From the NCBI GenBank assembly GCA_963169355.1, contig CAUJCR010000005.1, forward strand, positions 1 to 60,600: 60,600 nt of DNA, in the 5' to 3' direction. Shown in pieces: positions 7,057 to 16,921 of the stretch; the first letter of the stretch is position 1; each line of letters begins with the position of its first letter. A program made the translations under genes and the position numbers. The notes beneath the pieces are model-generated. The model had not been told where the DNA came from and searched no databases. It worked only from the letters and a program-made list of their open reading frames with translations. The stretch comes from Bacteroidota bacterium. Its GTDB lineage: Bacteria; Bacteroidota; Bacteroidia; B-17B0; Aurantibacillaceae.

Positions 7057-7644
7057 TTATCCGTGAATGGTTTCTTTTTTAGAGTAGTTTTTTAATACTT
7101 CGGCTTCGTAGTTAAGCCATTCTTGCCATCTTTTATCCACATCTTCCACGTTTCCGCCATATTTACGAGCAAAACCAATAAAAAGTGTGTAATGATTGGC
7201 TTCGCTTATCATTAAATCTCTATAGAAAGCCCTTAAATCTTCATCGTTTATTTGCTCTGAAAGTAATTTAAAACGTTCGCAACTGCGTGCCTCAATCATG
7301 GCCCCAAATAGTAATCGGTCAATTAATACAATTTCTTTGCGATGGTCGCCCTTACGCATAAACTTATACAAATCGCCCACGTATTCATCTTTTCGTTCAA
7401 AACCTAATTTTAAGCCTCTTTCTTTAATTTTTTGATGAACCATTTCAAAATGTGATAACTCTTCTTGAGCTAATTTTACCATTTCTTCTACTAAATCTGT
7501 ATAATACGGAAAATTAATCATGAGTGTAATGGCATTGGTAGCAGCTTTTTGCTCACAATAGGCATGATCAGTAAGAATTTCCTCAATATTCTTTTCTACA
7601 ATATTTACCCAGCGAGGGTCGGTTTCTAATTTAAGTCCAAGCAT
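7057..7644 (-). CDS. miaE: tRNA-(ms2io6A)-hydroxylase, MiaE-like
   Basis: 195 residues, the family length. A ferritin-like four-helix protein with diiron ligands spread along the chain: E near 31 (HAYCEQKAA), EELSHFEMVH, EARSCERF and EANHYTLF. MiaE hydroxylates the isopentenyl side chain of ms2i6A at position 37 of tRNAs that read U-starting codons, and needs oxygen. The opening LGLKLETDPRWV is typical. Cotranscribed with the dehydrogenase gene upstream (29-bp gap) and near queE, another tRNA modification gene. Other ferritin-like hydroxylases are possible but less likely. Confidence 0.85.
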   Translation of the reverse strand: MLGLKLETDPRWVNIVEKNIEEILTDHAYCEQKAATNAITLMINFPYYTDLVEEMVKLAQEELSHFEMVHQKIKERGLKLGFERKDEYVGDLYKFMRKGDHRKEIVLIDRLLFGAMIEARSCERFKLLSEQINDEDLRAFYRDLMISEANHYTLFIGFARKYGGNVEDVDKRWQEWLNYEAEVLKNYSKKETIHG

Positions 7645-7673
7645 CTTGAAAAATGTACGGTTAAATATACTAT

Positions 7674-8615
7674 TTATTTTAAAACCGAAATCATTTTTTC
7701 GGCGATGATTTTACTCATTTTGTAATTAGACTCGTGTGTCCAACCAGCAATGTGTGGTGTTAAAATTACATTTTCTGCTTTTAAAAGATATTGAAAAGGA
7801 TCGGGTAGGGTAGTGGTTTCTACATTTTCAAACGAACTGGATTCATATTCTAATACATCTAAACAAGCACCAATTACTTTCCCAGTTTGGAGATGTTTTA
7901 CCAAATCGCTTGTGTTTAAACACTTGCCGCGTGCGGTATTTATGATGTAGATGTTTTTTTTGAATTTAGAAATAAATTCGTCGTTAATGTAATAGTGCGT
8001 TTCGGAGTTTAGTGGTAAATGAATACTAACAATATTGGCTTGTTCATATATTTCATCTAAGGTAGCTTCTTGTATAAATGGAGTGCCAAAGTTGGTTTTG
8101 TATTTGTCGTGCGCTAACACTTTACAGTCAAATCCTTGAAAACGTTTAGCAAATGTAGAACCCATATTTCCGTAGCCAATAATACCTATGGTTTTACCAT
8201 TTATTTCGTGTCCTCTGTTTTCGGCTCTTCTCCAAATGCCATTTCTTACTTCGCTATCAGCACGTTTGAGATGATTGAGTAACATAAGCAACATTCCTAA
8301 AGCATGATCGCCAACGGCATCTCTATTGCCTTCGGGTGCACTCACACAGGTAATTCCTTGCTTTTTAGCAAATTCTACATCAATATTTTCCATGCCTGCG
8401 CCAACTCTTCCAATACATTTTAACTGAGAGGCGCTTTCTAAAATTGCTTGAGTGAGTTTAAATTTGCTTCTAATAACAATGCCATCATATTGAGGTAAAA
8501 GAGCAATGAGTTCTTCCTTGGGTTTATCCCAAAATAAATCGCAATGAAATCCAGCTTCTCTTAAAGTAGTATGTAGAACTTCGTGATTAGAATCAACACA
8601 TAAAATCTTTTTCAT
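7674..8615 (-). CDS. D-2-hydroxyacid dehydrogenase, phosphoglycerate-dehydrogenase-like
   Basis: 313 residues. A D-isomer-specific 2-hydroxyacid dehydrogenase with NAD-binding GIIGYGNMGSTFAKRF near residue 150, the substrate/catalytic arginine in NTARG, and the closing catalytic His in LTPHIAGWT. RVGAGMENID is also family-typical. It lacks the C-terminal ACT domain of longer serine-pathway enzymes, as many Bacteroidota versions do. Oxidation of 3-phosphoglycerate for serine synthesis is the most likely reaction, but the exact acid cannot be read from the sequence. The gene lies 11 bp after queE and 29 bp before miaE, so it is part of one unit. Confidence 0.82.
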   Translation of the reverse strand: MKKILCVDSNHEVLHTTLREAGFHCDLFWDKPKEELIALLPQYDGIVIRSKFKLTQAILESASQLKCIGRVGAGMENIDVEFAKKQGITCVSAPEGNRDAVGDHALGMLLMLLNHLKRADSEVRNGIWRRAENRGHEINGKTIGIIGYGNMGSTFAKRFQGFDCKVLAHDKYKTNFGTPFIQEATLDEIYEQANIVSIHLPLNSETHYYINDEFISKFKKNIYIINTARGKCLNTSDLVKHLQTGKVIGACLDVLEYESSSFENVETTTLPDPFQYLLKAENVILTPHIAGWTHESNYKMSKIIAEKMISVLK

Positions 8616-8626
8616 TTGCTGTACAA

Positions 8627-9280
8627 TTAAGGAATATCAATGTATTTGTGAGTTTGCAAAGATATCATCCATTTAGGGTTTTTCTTTACATATTCCACAA
8701 TAAGCGGCGTTATATCATGGCGCTTACTCCATTCGGGTTGTAAGTATAAATAGCAATTATCAGAAACTTTTTGAGCTTGTTCTTCTGCCCAAATAAAATC
8801 ATGTTTATTAAACACAATAATTTTTAATTCATTGGCTTTTTTATAATTTGCTTCTTTAGGCAACATTGTTTTTTTGGGAGATAAGCAAACCCAATCCCAA
8901 ATGCCACTTAGTTCATAAGCACCAGAAGTTTCGATAAATGTTTGAATGTTTTTTTCTTTTAGTAAGGAGGTTAAGTATTGTAGATTATAAATTAATGGTT
9001 CGCCACCAGTAACAACAACAGCGGTAGTGTTACTTTCTAATACATGTTGTAAAATTGTTTCAGAGGCTGTAAGTGGATGAATGTGTGCATCCCAGCTTTC
9101 TTTTACATCACACCAATGGCAACCAACATCGCAACCACCAATTCTAATAAAGTAAGCTGCTTTGCCAGTATTAAAGCCTTCGCCTTGTATGGTGTAAAAT
9201 TCTTCCATTAATGGAAGTAATTTACCTGCATTTAATAAATTTTGTTGTTCGGTATTTAGTCCGCTTAATTTATAACTCAT
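8627..9280 (-). CDS. queE: 7-carboxy-7-deazaguanine synthase QueE (radical SAM)
   Basis: 217 residues. The 4Fe-4S cluster motif is C50-x3-C54-x2-C57 (GGCDVGCHWCDVKESW), with the QueE-typical EEFYTIQGEG just before it and the SAM-binding VVVTGGEPL. It converts 6-carboxytetrahydropterin to 7-carboxy-7-deazaguanine in queuosine synthesis. QueD, the preceding enzyme of the pathway, is encoded far away at 41697-42167. The gene sits in the leftward unit between the sugar-nucleotide genes and the dehydrogenase. Confidence 0.93.
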   Translation of the reverse strand: MSYKLSGLNTEQQNLLNAGKLLPLMEEFYTIQGEGFNTGKAAYFIRIGGCDVGCHWCDVKESWDAHIHPLTASETILQHVLESNTTAVVVTGGEPLIYNLQYLTSLLKEKNIQTFIETSGAYELSGIWDWVCLSPKKTMLPKEANYKKANELKIIVFNKHDFIWAEEQAQKVSDNCYLYLQPEWSKRHDITPLIVEYVKKNPKWMISLQTHKYIDIP

Positions 9281-9334
9281 TCCATTTTAGGATAAATACT
9301 AGGTGTGTGTAGTGTAATAACTACAAACCTTGTA

Positions 9335-10627
9335 TTATAAACTCCAATACGTTAATCCTTTTATTTTCCCTTTGTACATGCCTTTTACATCAACCAATAC
9401 ACCTTTTGAAGATAAAATAGATTTAAAGAATTTCTCGTCAAGTGTTTTATATTCTTTATGATTAACAGCCACAATAACACCGTCGTATCCTTTTGCCAAT
9501 TTATTTAAACCAAAACCATATTCGTGTTTTAATTCATCGCTATCGGCATGTGGATCTACAATTTCAACTTTTACGCCAAATGATTTTAATTCTTTTACAA
9601 TATCGGCTACTTTGCTATTACGAATATCGCTCACATCTTCTTTAAAAGTAGCACCCATTACTAATACTTTTGATTTGCTAATGTTTTTTCCAGCTGCAAT
9701 AATTTTTTTAACGCAATTTTTAGCTACATAAAATCCCATGCTGTCATTAACATAACGTCCGCTATTAATAACTCTTGAGTGATAACCTAATGATTCGGCC
9801 TTATGAGTTAAATAATAAGGATCAACACCAATACAATGCCCGCCTACTAAGCCTGGTGAGAATTTTAAGAAATTCCATTTTGTACCAGCCGCTGCTAAAA
9901 CATCATAAGTATTAATATTCATTTTATTAAAAATAATAGAAAGTTCATTCATTAAAGCAATGTTTACATCGCGCTGTGTGTTTTCAATAATTTTAGCAGC
10001 TTCGGCCACTTTAATACTTGATGCACGGTGAGTGCCAGGCTCTACAATAATTTCGTAAACTTTGGCAATTTCATCTAAACTTTCTTTATCACAGCCCGAA
10101 ACAATTTTTAAAATTTTAGTGATGGTATGTTCTTTGTCGCCTGGATTAATACGCTCTGGCGAATAACCTACTTTAAAATCTTTTACAGATTTTAATTTTG
10201 ATTCTTTTTCGAGAATAGGTACACAATCATCTTCGGTGCAACCTGGGTAAACGGTAGATTCATAAACTACATAGTCGCCTTTTTTTAGTACTTTTCCAAC
10301 TGTTGTAGATGCGCCAATAAGTGGTTTTAAATCTGGTAAATTATGTTCATCGATAGGCGTAGGAACCGCTACAATAAAGAACTTTGCTTTTTTTAGATCT
10401 TCTAGTTTATGCGTAAATGTAATATCCGATTTTTCAAAATCTTTCTTGGTAAGTTCGTTACTTGGATCAATACCTTTTTTCATCATATCAACACGCTTGG
10501 CATTTATGTCAAACCCTATTACCTTTACTTTTTTAGCAAATGCTAGTGCAATAGGTAAACCTACATATCCTAAGCCAATAACTGCAATACTTGCTTTTTT
10601 ATCTACGATGTCTTTATATATTCCCAT
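9335..10627 (-). CDS. wbpA: UDP-N-acetylglucosamine/mannosamine 6-dehydrogenase (WbpA/TviB family)
   Basis: 430 residues, full length. N-terminal NAD-binding VIGLGYVGLPIA (about 16-27), VPTPID, YESTVYPG, GYSPERINPG, the catalytic Cys in GGHCIGVDPYYL (about 265), and a third domain with VLVMGATFKEDVSDIRN. These are the signatures of UDP-HexNAc dehydrogenases that turn the sugar into its uronate in two NAD-dependent steps. With wbpB and wbpD directly upstream, the product is most likely UDP-GlcNAcA for a diacetamido-sugar of a surface polysaccharide. The gap to wbpB is 22 bp. Confidence 0.88.
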   Translation of the reverse strand: MGIYKDIVDKKASIAVIGLGYVGLPIALAFAKKVKVIGFDINAKRVDMMKKGIDPSNELTKKDFEKSDITFTHKLEDLKKAKFFIVAVPTPIDEHNLPDLKPLIGASTTVGKVLKKGDYVVYESTVYPGCTEDDCVPILEKESKLKSVKDFKVGYSPERINPGDKEHTITKILKIVSGCDKESLDEIAKVYEIIVEPGTHRASSIKVAEAAKIIENTQRDVNIALMNELSIIFNKMNINTYDVLAAAGTKWNFLKFSPGLVGGHCIGVDPYYLTHKAESLGYHSRVINSGRYVNDSMGFYVAKNCVKKIIAAGKNISKSKVLVMGATFKEDVSDIRNSKVADIVKELKSFGVKVEIVDPHADSDELKHEYGFGLNKLAKGYDGVIVAVNHKEYKTLDEKFFKSILSSKGVLVDVKGMYKGKIKGLTYWSL

Positions 10628-10649
10628 AATCTTAATTTGTATGTTGTTT

Positions 10650-11684
10650 TTAATGATTGTTTTTTAATAATTCTTTATTTCTCAGTGCATAAATTCGCTC
10701 GATGATTTCTACAACTTTCATGCCCTCTAAAGCATTTGTTGTAATTTTTGTTTTTCCAGTAATCGAATCTACTACATTTTCTATGACATTACTATGATTA
10801 TTTGCCGAGCCTTTATAAGCGCCATAATCATTGGCTGGATTGGTTTCGGCTAAAGTAGGCATAGTGTAATTTTTTATGTGGCAGGTTTCTACCTGATCCA
10901 TATATTGCCCACCTATTTTAATACTACCGTTTTCGCCAACAATAGTGAGCGATGATTCTAAATTTTTATCGAATACAGCTGTAGAGTAATTAATACAGCC
11001 CATACCACCATTTATAAAATCAAAACTCACCAAGCCACTGTCTTCAAAATCGGTGTTGTGTTGGTGATTAAAATCGGCAAATTTTGCTTGAATATTTTTA
11101 ATGTCGCCAAATAGCCAATACATAATATCAATCCAATGCGAAAACTGAGTAAAAAGAGTTCCGCCATCTAGGCTTTGAGTACCTTTCCAGTTGCCAGCTT
11201 TATAATAACGTTCATCTCTATTCCAATAGCAATTTAGCTGCACCATGTATATTTCGCCTAGTGTTTTGTTATCAATTATTTCCTTTAGCCAAACACTTGG
11301 AGGCGAATAGCGATTTTGCATCACACAAAACACCTTTGTATTATGTGCTAAAGCGGTATGAATAATCTTTTCGCAATCTACTTTATTGAGTGCCATTGGT
11401 TTTTCAACCACTACATGCTTGTTTTGTTCTAAGGCTTTTAATGCGTGTGTAGCGTGTAAACCATTGGGTGTACACACATTTATGACATCTATTTCAGGAT
11501 GATTTTTTAATAATTCATCTATTGAGTCGTAAATCTTTTCTTTAATTGATTCAATACCTAAATCATTAGGAGATAACACATCGCACACAGCAACTAGCTT
11601 ACAATGCGCATTACGTCGAATCATTTCAGCATGGCGTTTTCCTATATGTCCTTGGCCTATAACGCCAAATTTAATTTTACTCAT
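10650..11684 (-). CDS. wbpB: Gfo/Idh/MocA oxidoreductase, UDP-GlcNAcA 3-dehydrogenase-like (WbpB/WlbA)
   Basis: 344 residues. N-terminal Rossmann motif GVIGQGHIGKRHAEMI, the family signature VVEKPMAL with the key lysine (about residue 98), and the substrate-domain NCYWNRDERYY. Its position between WbpD-like and WbpA-like genes identifies it as the enzyme that oxidises C3 of UDP-GlcNAcA. Its ATG shares one base with the stop of wbpD (TAATG), so the two are translationally coupled. The aminotransferase expected next in the pathway (WbpE) is not in the window. Confidence 0.83.
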   Translation of the reverse strand: MSKIKFGVIGQGHIGKRHAEMIRRNAHCKLVAVCDVLSPNDLGIESIKEKIYDSIDELLKNHPEIDVINVCTPNGLHATHALKALEQNKHVVVEKPMALNKVDCEKIIHTALAHNTKVFCVMQNRYSPPSVWLKEIIDNKTLGEIYMVQLNCYWNRDERYYKAGNWKGTQSLDGGTLFTQFSHWIDIMYWLFGDIKNIQAKFADFNHQHNTDFEDSGLVSFDFINGGMGCINYSTAVFDKNLESSLTIVGENGSIKIGGQYMDQVETCHIKNYTMPTLAETNPANDYGAYKGSANNHSNVIENVVDSITGKTKITTNALEGMKVVEIIERIYALRNKELLKNNH

Positions 11685-12262
11685 TATGCTATTCTAGTTA
11701 CTTTATTATCTTTTAGTTGATATTTTTGTCCGCTTTCAGTACAAGTTGCTAGCCCAGCATCATCAAATTCTAAGCGATGACCGTACTCACTCATCCAACC
11801 AATTTGTCTGGACGGGTTTCCCACAACCAAGGCATAAGCAGGAATTGTTTTCGTAACAACAGTTCCAGCACCAATAAAGGCAAATTCGCCAATATCATGA
11901 CCACACACAATAGTAGCATTAGCACCAATACTTGCGCCTTTTCCAACATGTGTTTTGGCATATTCCGATTTGCGATTGATGGCGCTTCGGGGATTGATAA
12001 CATTAGTAAATACCATTGATGGCCCTAAAAATACATCGTCATCGCACGTTACGCCTGTATAAATAGATACATTATTTTGCACTTTCACATTTTTACCAAG
12101 CACCACACCCGGAGAAACCACTACGTTTTGACCAATATTGCAGTTTTCGCCCAGCTTGCAATTAGGCATAATATGACTAAAATGCCATATTTTAGTGCCT
12201 TTTCCAATTTCACAACCTTCATCAATGATGGCAGATTCGTGTGCAAAATATAATTTATCCAT
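11684..12262 (-). CDS. wbpD: UDP-diamino-sugar uronate N-acetyltransferase, left-handed beta-helix (WbpD/WlbB)
   Basis: 192 residues with hexapeptide repeats (for example IGKGTKIWHFSHI, LGENCNIGQNVVV, VGKGASIGANATIV) forming a left-handed beta-helix. The block GVTCDDDVFLGPSMVFTNV and the NPRSAINRKSEY loop are typical of WbpD/WlbB, which acetylate the 3-amino group of UDP-GlcNAc3NA. First gene of the leftward unit, divergent from the pseudouridine synthase gene with an 80-bp shared upstream region. The end (KYQLKDNKVTRIA) matches the zinc-ribbon-less tail seen in the family. Confidence 0.86.
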   Translation of the reverse strand: MDKLYFAHESAIIDEGCEIGKGTKIWHFSHIMPNCKLGENCNIGQNVVVSPGVVLGKNVKVQNNVSIYTGVTCDDDVFLGPSMVFTNVINPRSAINRKSEYAKTHVGKGASIGANATIVCGHDIGEFAFIGAGTVVTKTIPAYALVVGNPSRQIGWMSEYGHRLEFDDAGLATCTESGQKYQLKDNKVTRIA

Positions 12263-12342
12263 ATAAAAAACAGACTACGAAATTAATAAATTATGATGAA
12301 TTAGATAAAAAAATATAATATTGTCGAAACAATTCAAATTCA

Positions 12343-13017
12343 TTGAGTTTTAGGCTTTATTTGAAATATTATTTAGTTCATCAGCTAGGCTTTACTAATA
12401 AAGAAGCGAGTAAAGCTATATTAAGTGGAAAATTAGTTGTTAATGGACAAACAATTACAGAAAACGTTGAGTTTGACGAACATTGCGAGATTTATTATCA
12501 AAACCAATTGCTTAAACCACGTACTGCATTTACTTATATTGCTTGCTATAAACCTAGGGGTATTGAAACAACATTTAATCCCGAAATTCCAGATAATTTA
12601 GGCACCATATTTAAGTTTAATGAACATTTGGGATACATAGGTCGATTAGATAAAGAATCCGAAGGCCTATTATTACTAACTAATGACGGTAAGTATATTC
12701 AGAAATTATCTAATCCATTATTTGAGAAAGAAAAGGAATATTTAGTAACTGTTGATAAAGTAATAACAGATGAGTTTATGGAGAGAATGAGTAGGGGAGT
12801 AGATATTAGAATTTCGGTTACTAAACCTTGTGTGGTGGAGAAATTAGGCGATATGGAGTTTAAAATTATATTAACCGAAGGAAAAAATAGGCAAATACGA
12901 AGAATGTGTAAAGTGCTTGGCTATTATGTACAACGTTTAGTAAGAACAAGAATTGATGAGATTCAAATTGGAAATTTACAATCAGGAGAATTCAAATTAT
13001 TTACTCCCACAGGTTAG
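12343..13017 (+). CDS. rRNA pseudouridine synthase, RsuA/RluB/RluF family
   Basis: 224 residues. A short N-terminal S4 domain (SKAILSGKLVVNGQ) is followed by the RsuA-family catalytic domain with GRLDKESEGLLLLTNDG, whose Asp is the nucleophile, then EGKNRQIRRMCKVLGY. It converts a uridine in ribosomal RNA to pseudouridine; whether 16S or 23S cannot be said, although the size and S4 layout fit RluF or RluB. The start appears to be a TTG at 12343: an in-frame stop lies at 12316-12318 and there is no ATG before the S4 domain. Divergent from wbpD. Confidence 0.83.
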   Translation: MSFRLYLKYYLVHQLGFTNKEASKAILSGKLVVNGQTITENVEFDEHCEIYYQNQLLKPRTAFTYIACYKPRGIETTFNPEIPDNLGTIFKFNEHLGYIGRLDKESEGLLLLTNDGKYIQKLSNPLFEKEKEYLVTVDKVITDEFMERMSRGVDIRISVTKPCVVEKLGDMEFKIILTEGKNRQIRRMCKVLGYYVQRLVRTRIDEIQIGNLQSGEFKLFTPTG

Positions 13018-13128
13018 AATTTATACTTAATTAATTGAACCCAAATTGTGCTAAATGTAAAAGTTTGATAATTACTTTTAAAGTAAAGATTAAATAAAGT
13101 ATCTTTAAGCCAATTTTATTAATAAAGT

Positions 13129-13767
13129 ATGAAAAATCTTTCTTTAATCCTTAATGGAATTTTAGCTATTGCGGTTGCCTTTTTATTTTATCAAGTGTAC
13201 AGTTTAAAAAGTACAAGCAGTAGTAATAACAGCGACACGAATACACAACCTGAGCCAAAACCAATAATTGTTGCAAGTAATACCAAACTTGAAAATGCTA
13301 AAATAGCATACGTTAATACGGATAGCATAAATGAGCATTACGATTATATTTCGGATTACACCAAAGTGATAAGAGCTAAGAAATCTAGTTTAGAGGCTCA
13401 AATGCAAAGTATGACTCTTAAATTTCAGCAAGATTACGAGGCTTTTCAACAATCAGCACAAGCTGGTATTGCACCACAAGCCGAGCTCCAAAAACAACAA
13501 GCTAATCTTGAACGTCAACAACAAGAATTGGCTAATAAGGAATTACAAATGCAAAATTTAGGTATAGAATTAGAAGAGAAGAATATAGAATTAAATAAAA
13601 CCGTACATGATTATTTACTTAAAATAAATAATGGAAGATTTGATTATATTTTTTCGTACTCCGAGTTAATGCCTACTATTTTATTAGCTAATCCGGCTTT
13701 AGATATAACATCTGAGGTATTAACTGGATTAAACGCTGAGTATAAATCGAAAAAAGAGAAAAAGTAG
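13129..13767 (+). CDS. OmpH/Skp-like periplasmic chaperone
   Basis: 212 residues. An N-terminal membrane anchor or uncleaved signal (about 5-25), a Ser/Asn/Pro linker, then the OmpH pattern KIAYVNTDSINEHYDYI and a long coiled coil rich in Gln and Glu (about 85-165), then a short C-terminal beta segment (GRFDYIFSYSE). Skp-type chaperones hold unfolded outer-membrane proteins in the periplasm. Here the anchor may tether it to the inner membrane. It lies 42 bp before rel and may be cotranscribed with it. A candidate -7 element TATCTTTA lies at 13099-13106. Confidence 0.8.
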   Translation: MKNLSLILNGILAIAVAFLFYQVYSLKSTSSSNNSDTNTQPEPKPIIVASNTKLENAKIAYVNTDSINEHYDYISDYTKVIRAKKSSLEAQMQSMTLKFQQDYEAFQQSAQAGIAPQAELQKQQANLERQQQELANKELQMQNLGIELEEKNIELNKTVHDYLLKINNGRFDYIFSYSELMPTILLANPALDITSEVLTGLNAEYKSKKEKK

Positions 13768-13809
13768 AAGGAATTAGAAGCTTAAAAAATTAATTCAAAA
13801 AAATGGAAC

Positions 13810-16011
13810 ATGGAAATTGATTTAGAAGCAGAGAAGAAGGAGATTTTAAATCGCTACAAGAATCTAATAAAAGCATGTAAACGCCGATTAGAAGCAGGTG
13901 ATAGCAAGATTATTAGAAAAGCGTTTGAGGTGGCAGTAGAGTCGCATAAAGAGATGCGTCGTAAATCAGGTGAACCATACATTTATCATCCAATTGCGGT
14001 AGCCCAAATATGTGCCGAAGAAATTGGATTGGGAACCACATCTATTGTTTGCGCTTTATTGCACGATGTAGTTGAAGATACCGACATGACTTTAGATGAT
14101 ATTAAAGCCATGTTTGGTGAAAAAGTAGCTCAAATTATTGATGGACTAACTAAAATATCAGGAGTATTTGATCATACATCTTCTATTCAAGCGGAGAATT
14201 TTCGAAAAATGTTATTAACGCTTTCAGAAGATGTAAGGGTAATTTTAATAAAATTAGCCGATAGGTTGCATAATATGCGCACCTTAGATCACATGAAGCG
14301 CGATAAGCAAATGAAAATTGCTGGAGAAACGCTTTACCTTTATGCGCCTTTGGCACATCGTTTAGGACTAAATTCTATAAAATCTGAGTTAGAAGATTTA
14401 AGTTTAAAATACACTGATGAGGCTTGGTACAACGAAATTGTAAAAAAATTAAAAGATAGTGAACCAGGTAGAAAAAAGTATATCAAAAATTTTATTATTC
14501 CTATTAATGAAATTTTAAAAGAACAAGGCTTTAAGTTTAAAATTTTTGGAAGGCCAAAATCTATTTACTCAATCTATCATAAAATAAAAAACAAAGGTGT
14601 ACCATTTGAAGAAATATATGATTTGTTTGCCATTCGTATTGTTATAGACACGCCTATTGAAAGAGAGAAGGCAGACTGTTGGAAAATATATTCAATCATC
14701 ACCGATTTTTATCATCCATTTCCTGATAGGTTAAGAGACTGGATTTCTACCCCTAAGAGTAATGGCTATGAAAGTTTGCATACCACTGTTATGGGACCTG
14801 ATGGTAAATGGGTTGAAATTCAAATTCGTTCGGTAAGAATGGATGAGTTGGCTGAGATGGGGTATGCTGCACATTGGAAATATAAAGAGGCAACGGCTGA
14901 AAAGGAAAGTAATTTAGAAAATTGGCTTCGTCATATTCGAGAAATATTGGATAATCCAGATGCCAATGCCTTAGAGTTTTTAGATGATTTTAAACTGAAT
15001 CTATTTGCTGATGAAATTTTTGTGTTTACCCCTAAAGGTGAAATGAAAACGCTGCCAGTTTCTGCTACTGCCTTGGATTTTGCTTTTGAAATACACACAA
15101 AGGTTGGTGAACAATGTATTGGAGCCAAAGTGAATCATAAACTCGTACCTCTAAGCTACCAATTAAAAAGTGGCGATCAAGTAGAGATTTTAACTTCTTC
15201 AAAGCAAACTCCAAAAGAGGATTGGATTTCTTATGTTATTACAGCACGCGCTAAATCAAAAATTAAGAACGCTTTAAAGGAAAATAGACGCAAAGTAGCT
15301 GAATCGGGCAAAGAAATGTTGGAGAAGAAATTTTATAAATGTAAGCTTGATTTTACAATTCAAAATATAAATGAATTAATTGCCTTTTTAAAATTACCGT
15401 CATCTGGAGAGTTATTTTATAGAACTGCTTTAGGAAATATAGATGTTAAGGATATAAAAGAATTTATAGATTTTAAAGCTCATCCTGAGAAACAACGTGA
15501 GAAGAAAAAAGAAAATAAGATAGAAGAACTTGTTACTTCGGTAAGAGGCGTATCAAAGGATATGCTTGTAATAGGCGACGATATGCAAAAGTTAGATTAT
15601 CAACTTTCAACATGTTGTAGTCCAATTCCAGGTGATGATGTGTTTGGATTTGTAACCGTAAACGAGGGCATAAAAATACATCGTGTAAATTGTCCTAATG
15701 CGGTAAAACTTTTATCTAATTATGCTTATAGAGTTGTAAAAGCTAAATGGAATAATGATCACCTTATCTCATTTTTGGCAGGCATTAAAATTAAAGGAAC
15801 AGATGAGCTTGGTTTGGTAAATAATATCACCAAAGTTATCTCGAGCCAACTAAATATTAATATGCGTTCCATTAGTTTTGATACCGAAGATGGTATTTTT
15901 GATGGTACAATTATGGTGTTTGTACATGATGCAAAACATTTAAATAATTTAATAGATAGTTTATTAAAAGTAAAAGGAGTTACTAGTGTTACACGTATAG
16001 ATAATAACTAA
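13810..16011 (+). CDS. rel: Bifunctional (p)ppGpp synthetase/hydrolase, Rel/SpoT family
   Basis: 733 residues, full length. HD hydrolase domain with H46, H60 and the HDVVED motif (85-90); synthetase domain with [12 protein letters not shown] and [18 protein letters not shown] domain ([12 protein letters not shown]); zinc-finger-like region with [17 protein letters not shown]-terminal ACT domain. Both catalytic halves keep their motifs, so it should make and degrade the alarmone. It is followed with a one-base overlap (TAATG) by the Fur-type regulator. An out-of-frame ATG at 13803 is ignored. Confidence 0.94.
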   Translation: MEIDLEAEKKEILNRYKNLIKACKRRLEAGDSKIIRKAFEVAVESHKEMRRKSGEPYIYHPIAVAQICAEEIGLGTTSIVCALLHDVVEDTDMTLDDIKAMFGEKVAQIIDGLTKISGVFDHTSSIQAENFRKMLLTLSEDVRVILIKLADRLHNMRTLDHMKRDKQMKIAGETLYLYAPLAHRLGLNSIKSELEDLSLKYTDEAWYNEIVKKLKDSEPGRKKYIKNFIIPINEILKEQGFKFKIFGRPKSIYSIYHKIKNKGVPFEEIYDLFAIRIVIDTPIEREKADCWKIYSIITDFYHPFPDRLRDWISTPKSNGYESLHTTVMGPDGKWVEIQIRSVRMDELAEMGYAAHWKYKEATAEKESNLENWLRHIREILDNPDANALEFLDDFKLNLFADEIFVFTPKGEMKTLPVSATALDFAFEIHTKVGEQCIGAKVNHKLVPLSYQLKSGDQVEILTSSKQTPKEDWISYVITARAKSKIKNALKENRRKVAESGKEMLEKKFYKCKLDFTIQNINELIAFLKLPSSGELFYRTALGNIDVKDIKEFIDFKAHPEKQREKKKENKIEELVTSVRGVSKDMLVIGDDMQKLDYQLSTCCSPIPGDDVFGFVTVNEGIKIHRVNCPNAVKLLSNYAYRVVKAKWNNDHLISFLAGIKIKGTDELGLVNNITKVISSQLNINMRSISFDTEDGIFDGTIMVFVHDAKHLNNLIDSLLKVKGVTSVTRIDNN

Positions 16012-16508
16012 TGGGAGACCTTACACAAGAAACAAAAGAGGCGGTTGAAAAAATTTTAACCGAATACTTAGAGAAAAATAGCCACCGTAAAACTTCTGAG
16101 CGGTTTGCTATTTTAAATGAAATATACTCGCATGATGGGCATTTTGATATTGAAAGCCTGTATGTAATGATGAAAAACAAAAAATATAGGGTTAGTCGTG
16201 CTACCTTATATAACAATATTGAATTGTTATTAGACGCTGGATTGGTTATAAAACATCAGTTCGGGAAAAATTTAGCTCAGTTTGAGAAAGCCTATAAATT
16301 TAAACAACATGATCACTTAATATGTAGTGATTGTGAAAAGGTGTTTGAGTTTTGTGATCCTCGAATTATGCAAATTCAAAAAATGGCTGAAGATGTTTTA
16401 AAATTTGATGTATTTCATCATTCATTAAACTTTTTCGCTAAGTGCCGTACGCTCAAAGAAACTGGAGTTTGTGAGCATAAAAAACAAAACCCGTCGAAAA
16501 AATTGTAA
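16011..16508 (+). CDS. Fur-family metal-dependent transcriptional regulator
   Basis: 165 residues. A winged-helix domain with the recognition helix [19 protein letters not shown], then the dimerisation/metal domain with [15 protein letters not shown] (C105, C108) and a second cysteine pair C145 and C154, plus the HHSLNFF metal motif. Fur relatives (Fur, Zur, PerR, Mur) sense Fe, Zn or peroxide; the specificity cannot be read here. It overlaps rel by one base, so stringent-response and metal regulators are translated together. The gene following is a STAS protein. Confidence 0.88.
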   Translation: MGDLTQETKEAVEKILTEYLEKNSHRKTSERFAILNEIYSHDGHFDIESLYVMMKNKKYRVSRATLYNNIELLLDAGLVIKHQFGKNLAQFEKAYKFKQHDHLICSDCEKVFEFCDPRIMQIQKMAEDVLKFDVFHHSLNFFAKCRTLKETGVCEHKKQNPSKKL

Positions 16509-16563
16509 CATATTTGTGAATATAGCATTGAATTGTTAAATTTATACTAAGCAAATTGTACGT

Positions 16564-16911
16564 ATGGTATTAGATTACAAAATAAGCGAAGAAAATAATA
16601 TTCAGGTATTAGTTTTAAGAGGGGAGTTGATTGATAAAAATCAAGCTACAGACATGATGCGTGAAGTAGATGAGCTACTTGAACAAGAGAAAAACAAATT
16701 TATTATTGATCTTACCGACCTTAAGTATATGAATAGTAGCGGGCTTAATGTGCTTATTCAATTACTTACCAAAACCAGAGTACAAGGCGGCGAAAGTGTC
16801 ATTTGTCATGTAAACAAAAAAGTGAATGACTTATTGATTATCACAAAGCTACATACCTTATTTAAGGTGGTTGAATCTAAAAAAGATGCCGAGAAATTTC
16901 TAGCGGCATAA
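16564..16911 (+). CDS. STAS-domain protein, anti-anti-sigma-factor type
   Basis: 115 residues, a single STAS domain. FIIDLTDLKYMNSSGLNVLI carries the conserved serine (S58 or S59) that is phosphorylated in SpoIIAA/RsbV-type proteins. Such proteins bind and neutralise an anti-sigma kinase. No partner kinase or phosphatase is encoded nearby, so the partner must be elsewhere. It follows the Fur gene by 55 bp and ends 10 bp from the convergent permease gene. Confidence 0.85.
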   Translation: MVLDYKISEENNIQVLVLRGELIDKNQATDMMREVDELLEQEKNKFIIDLTDLKYMNSSGLNVLIQLLTKTRVQGGESVICHVNKKVNDLLIITKLHTLFKVVESKKDAEKFLAA

Positions 16912-16921
16912 TATTTAAAGC

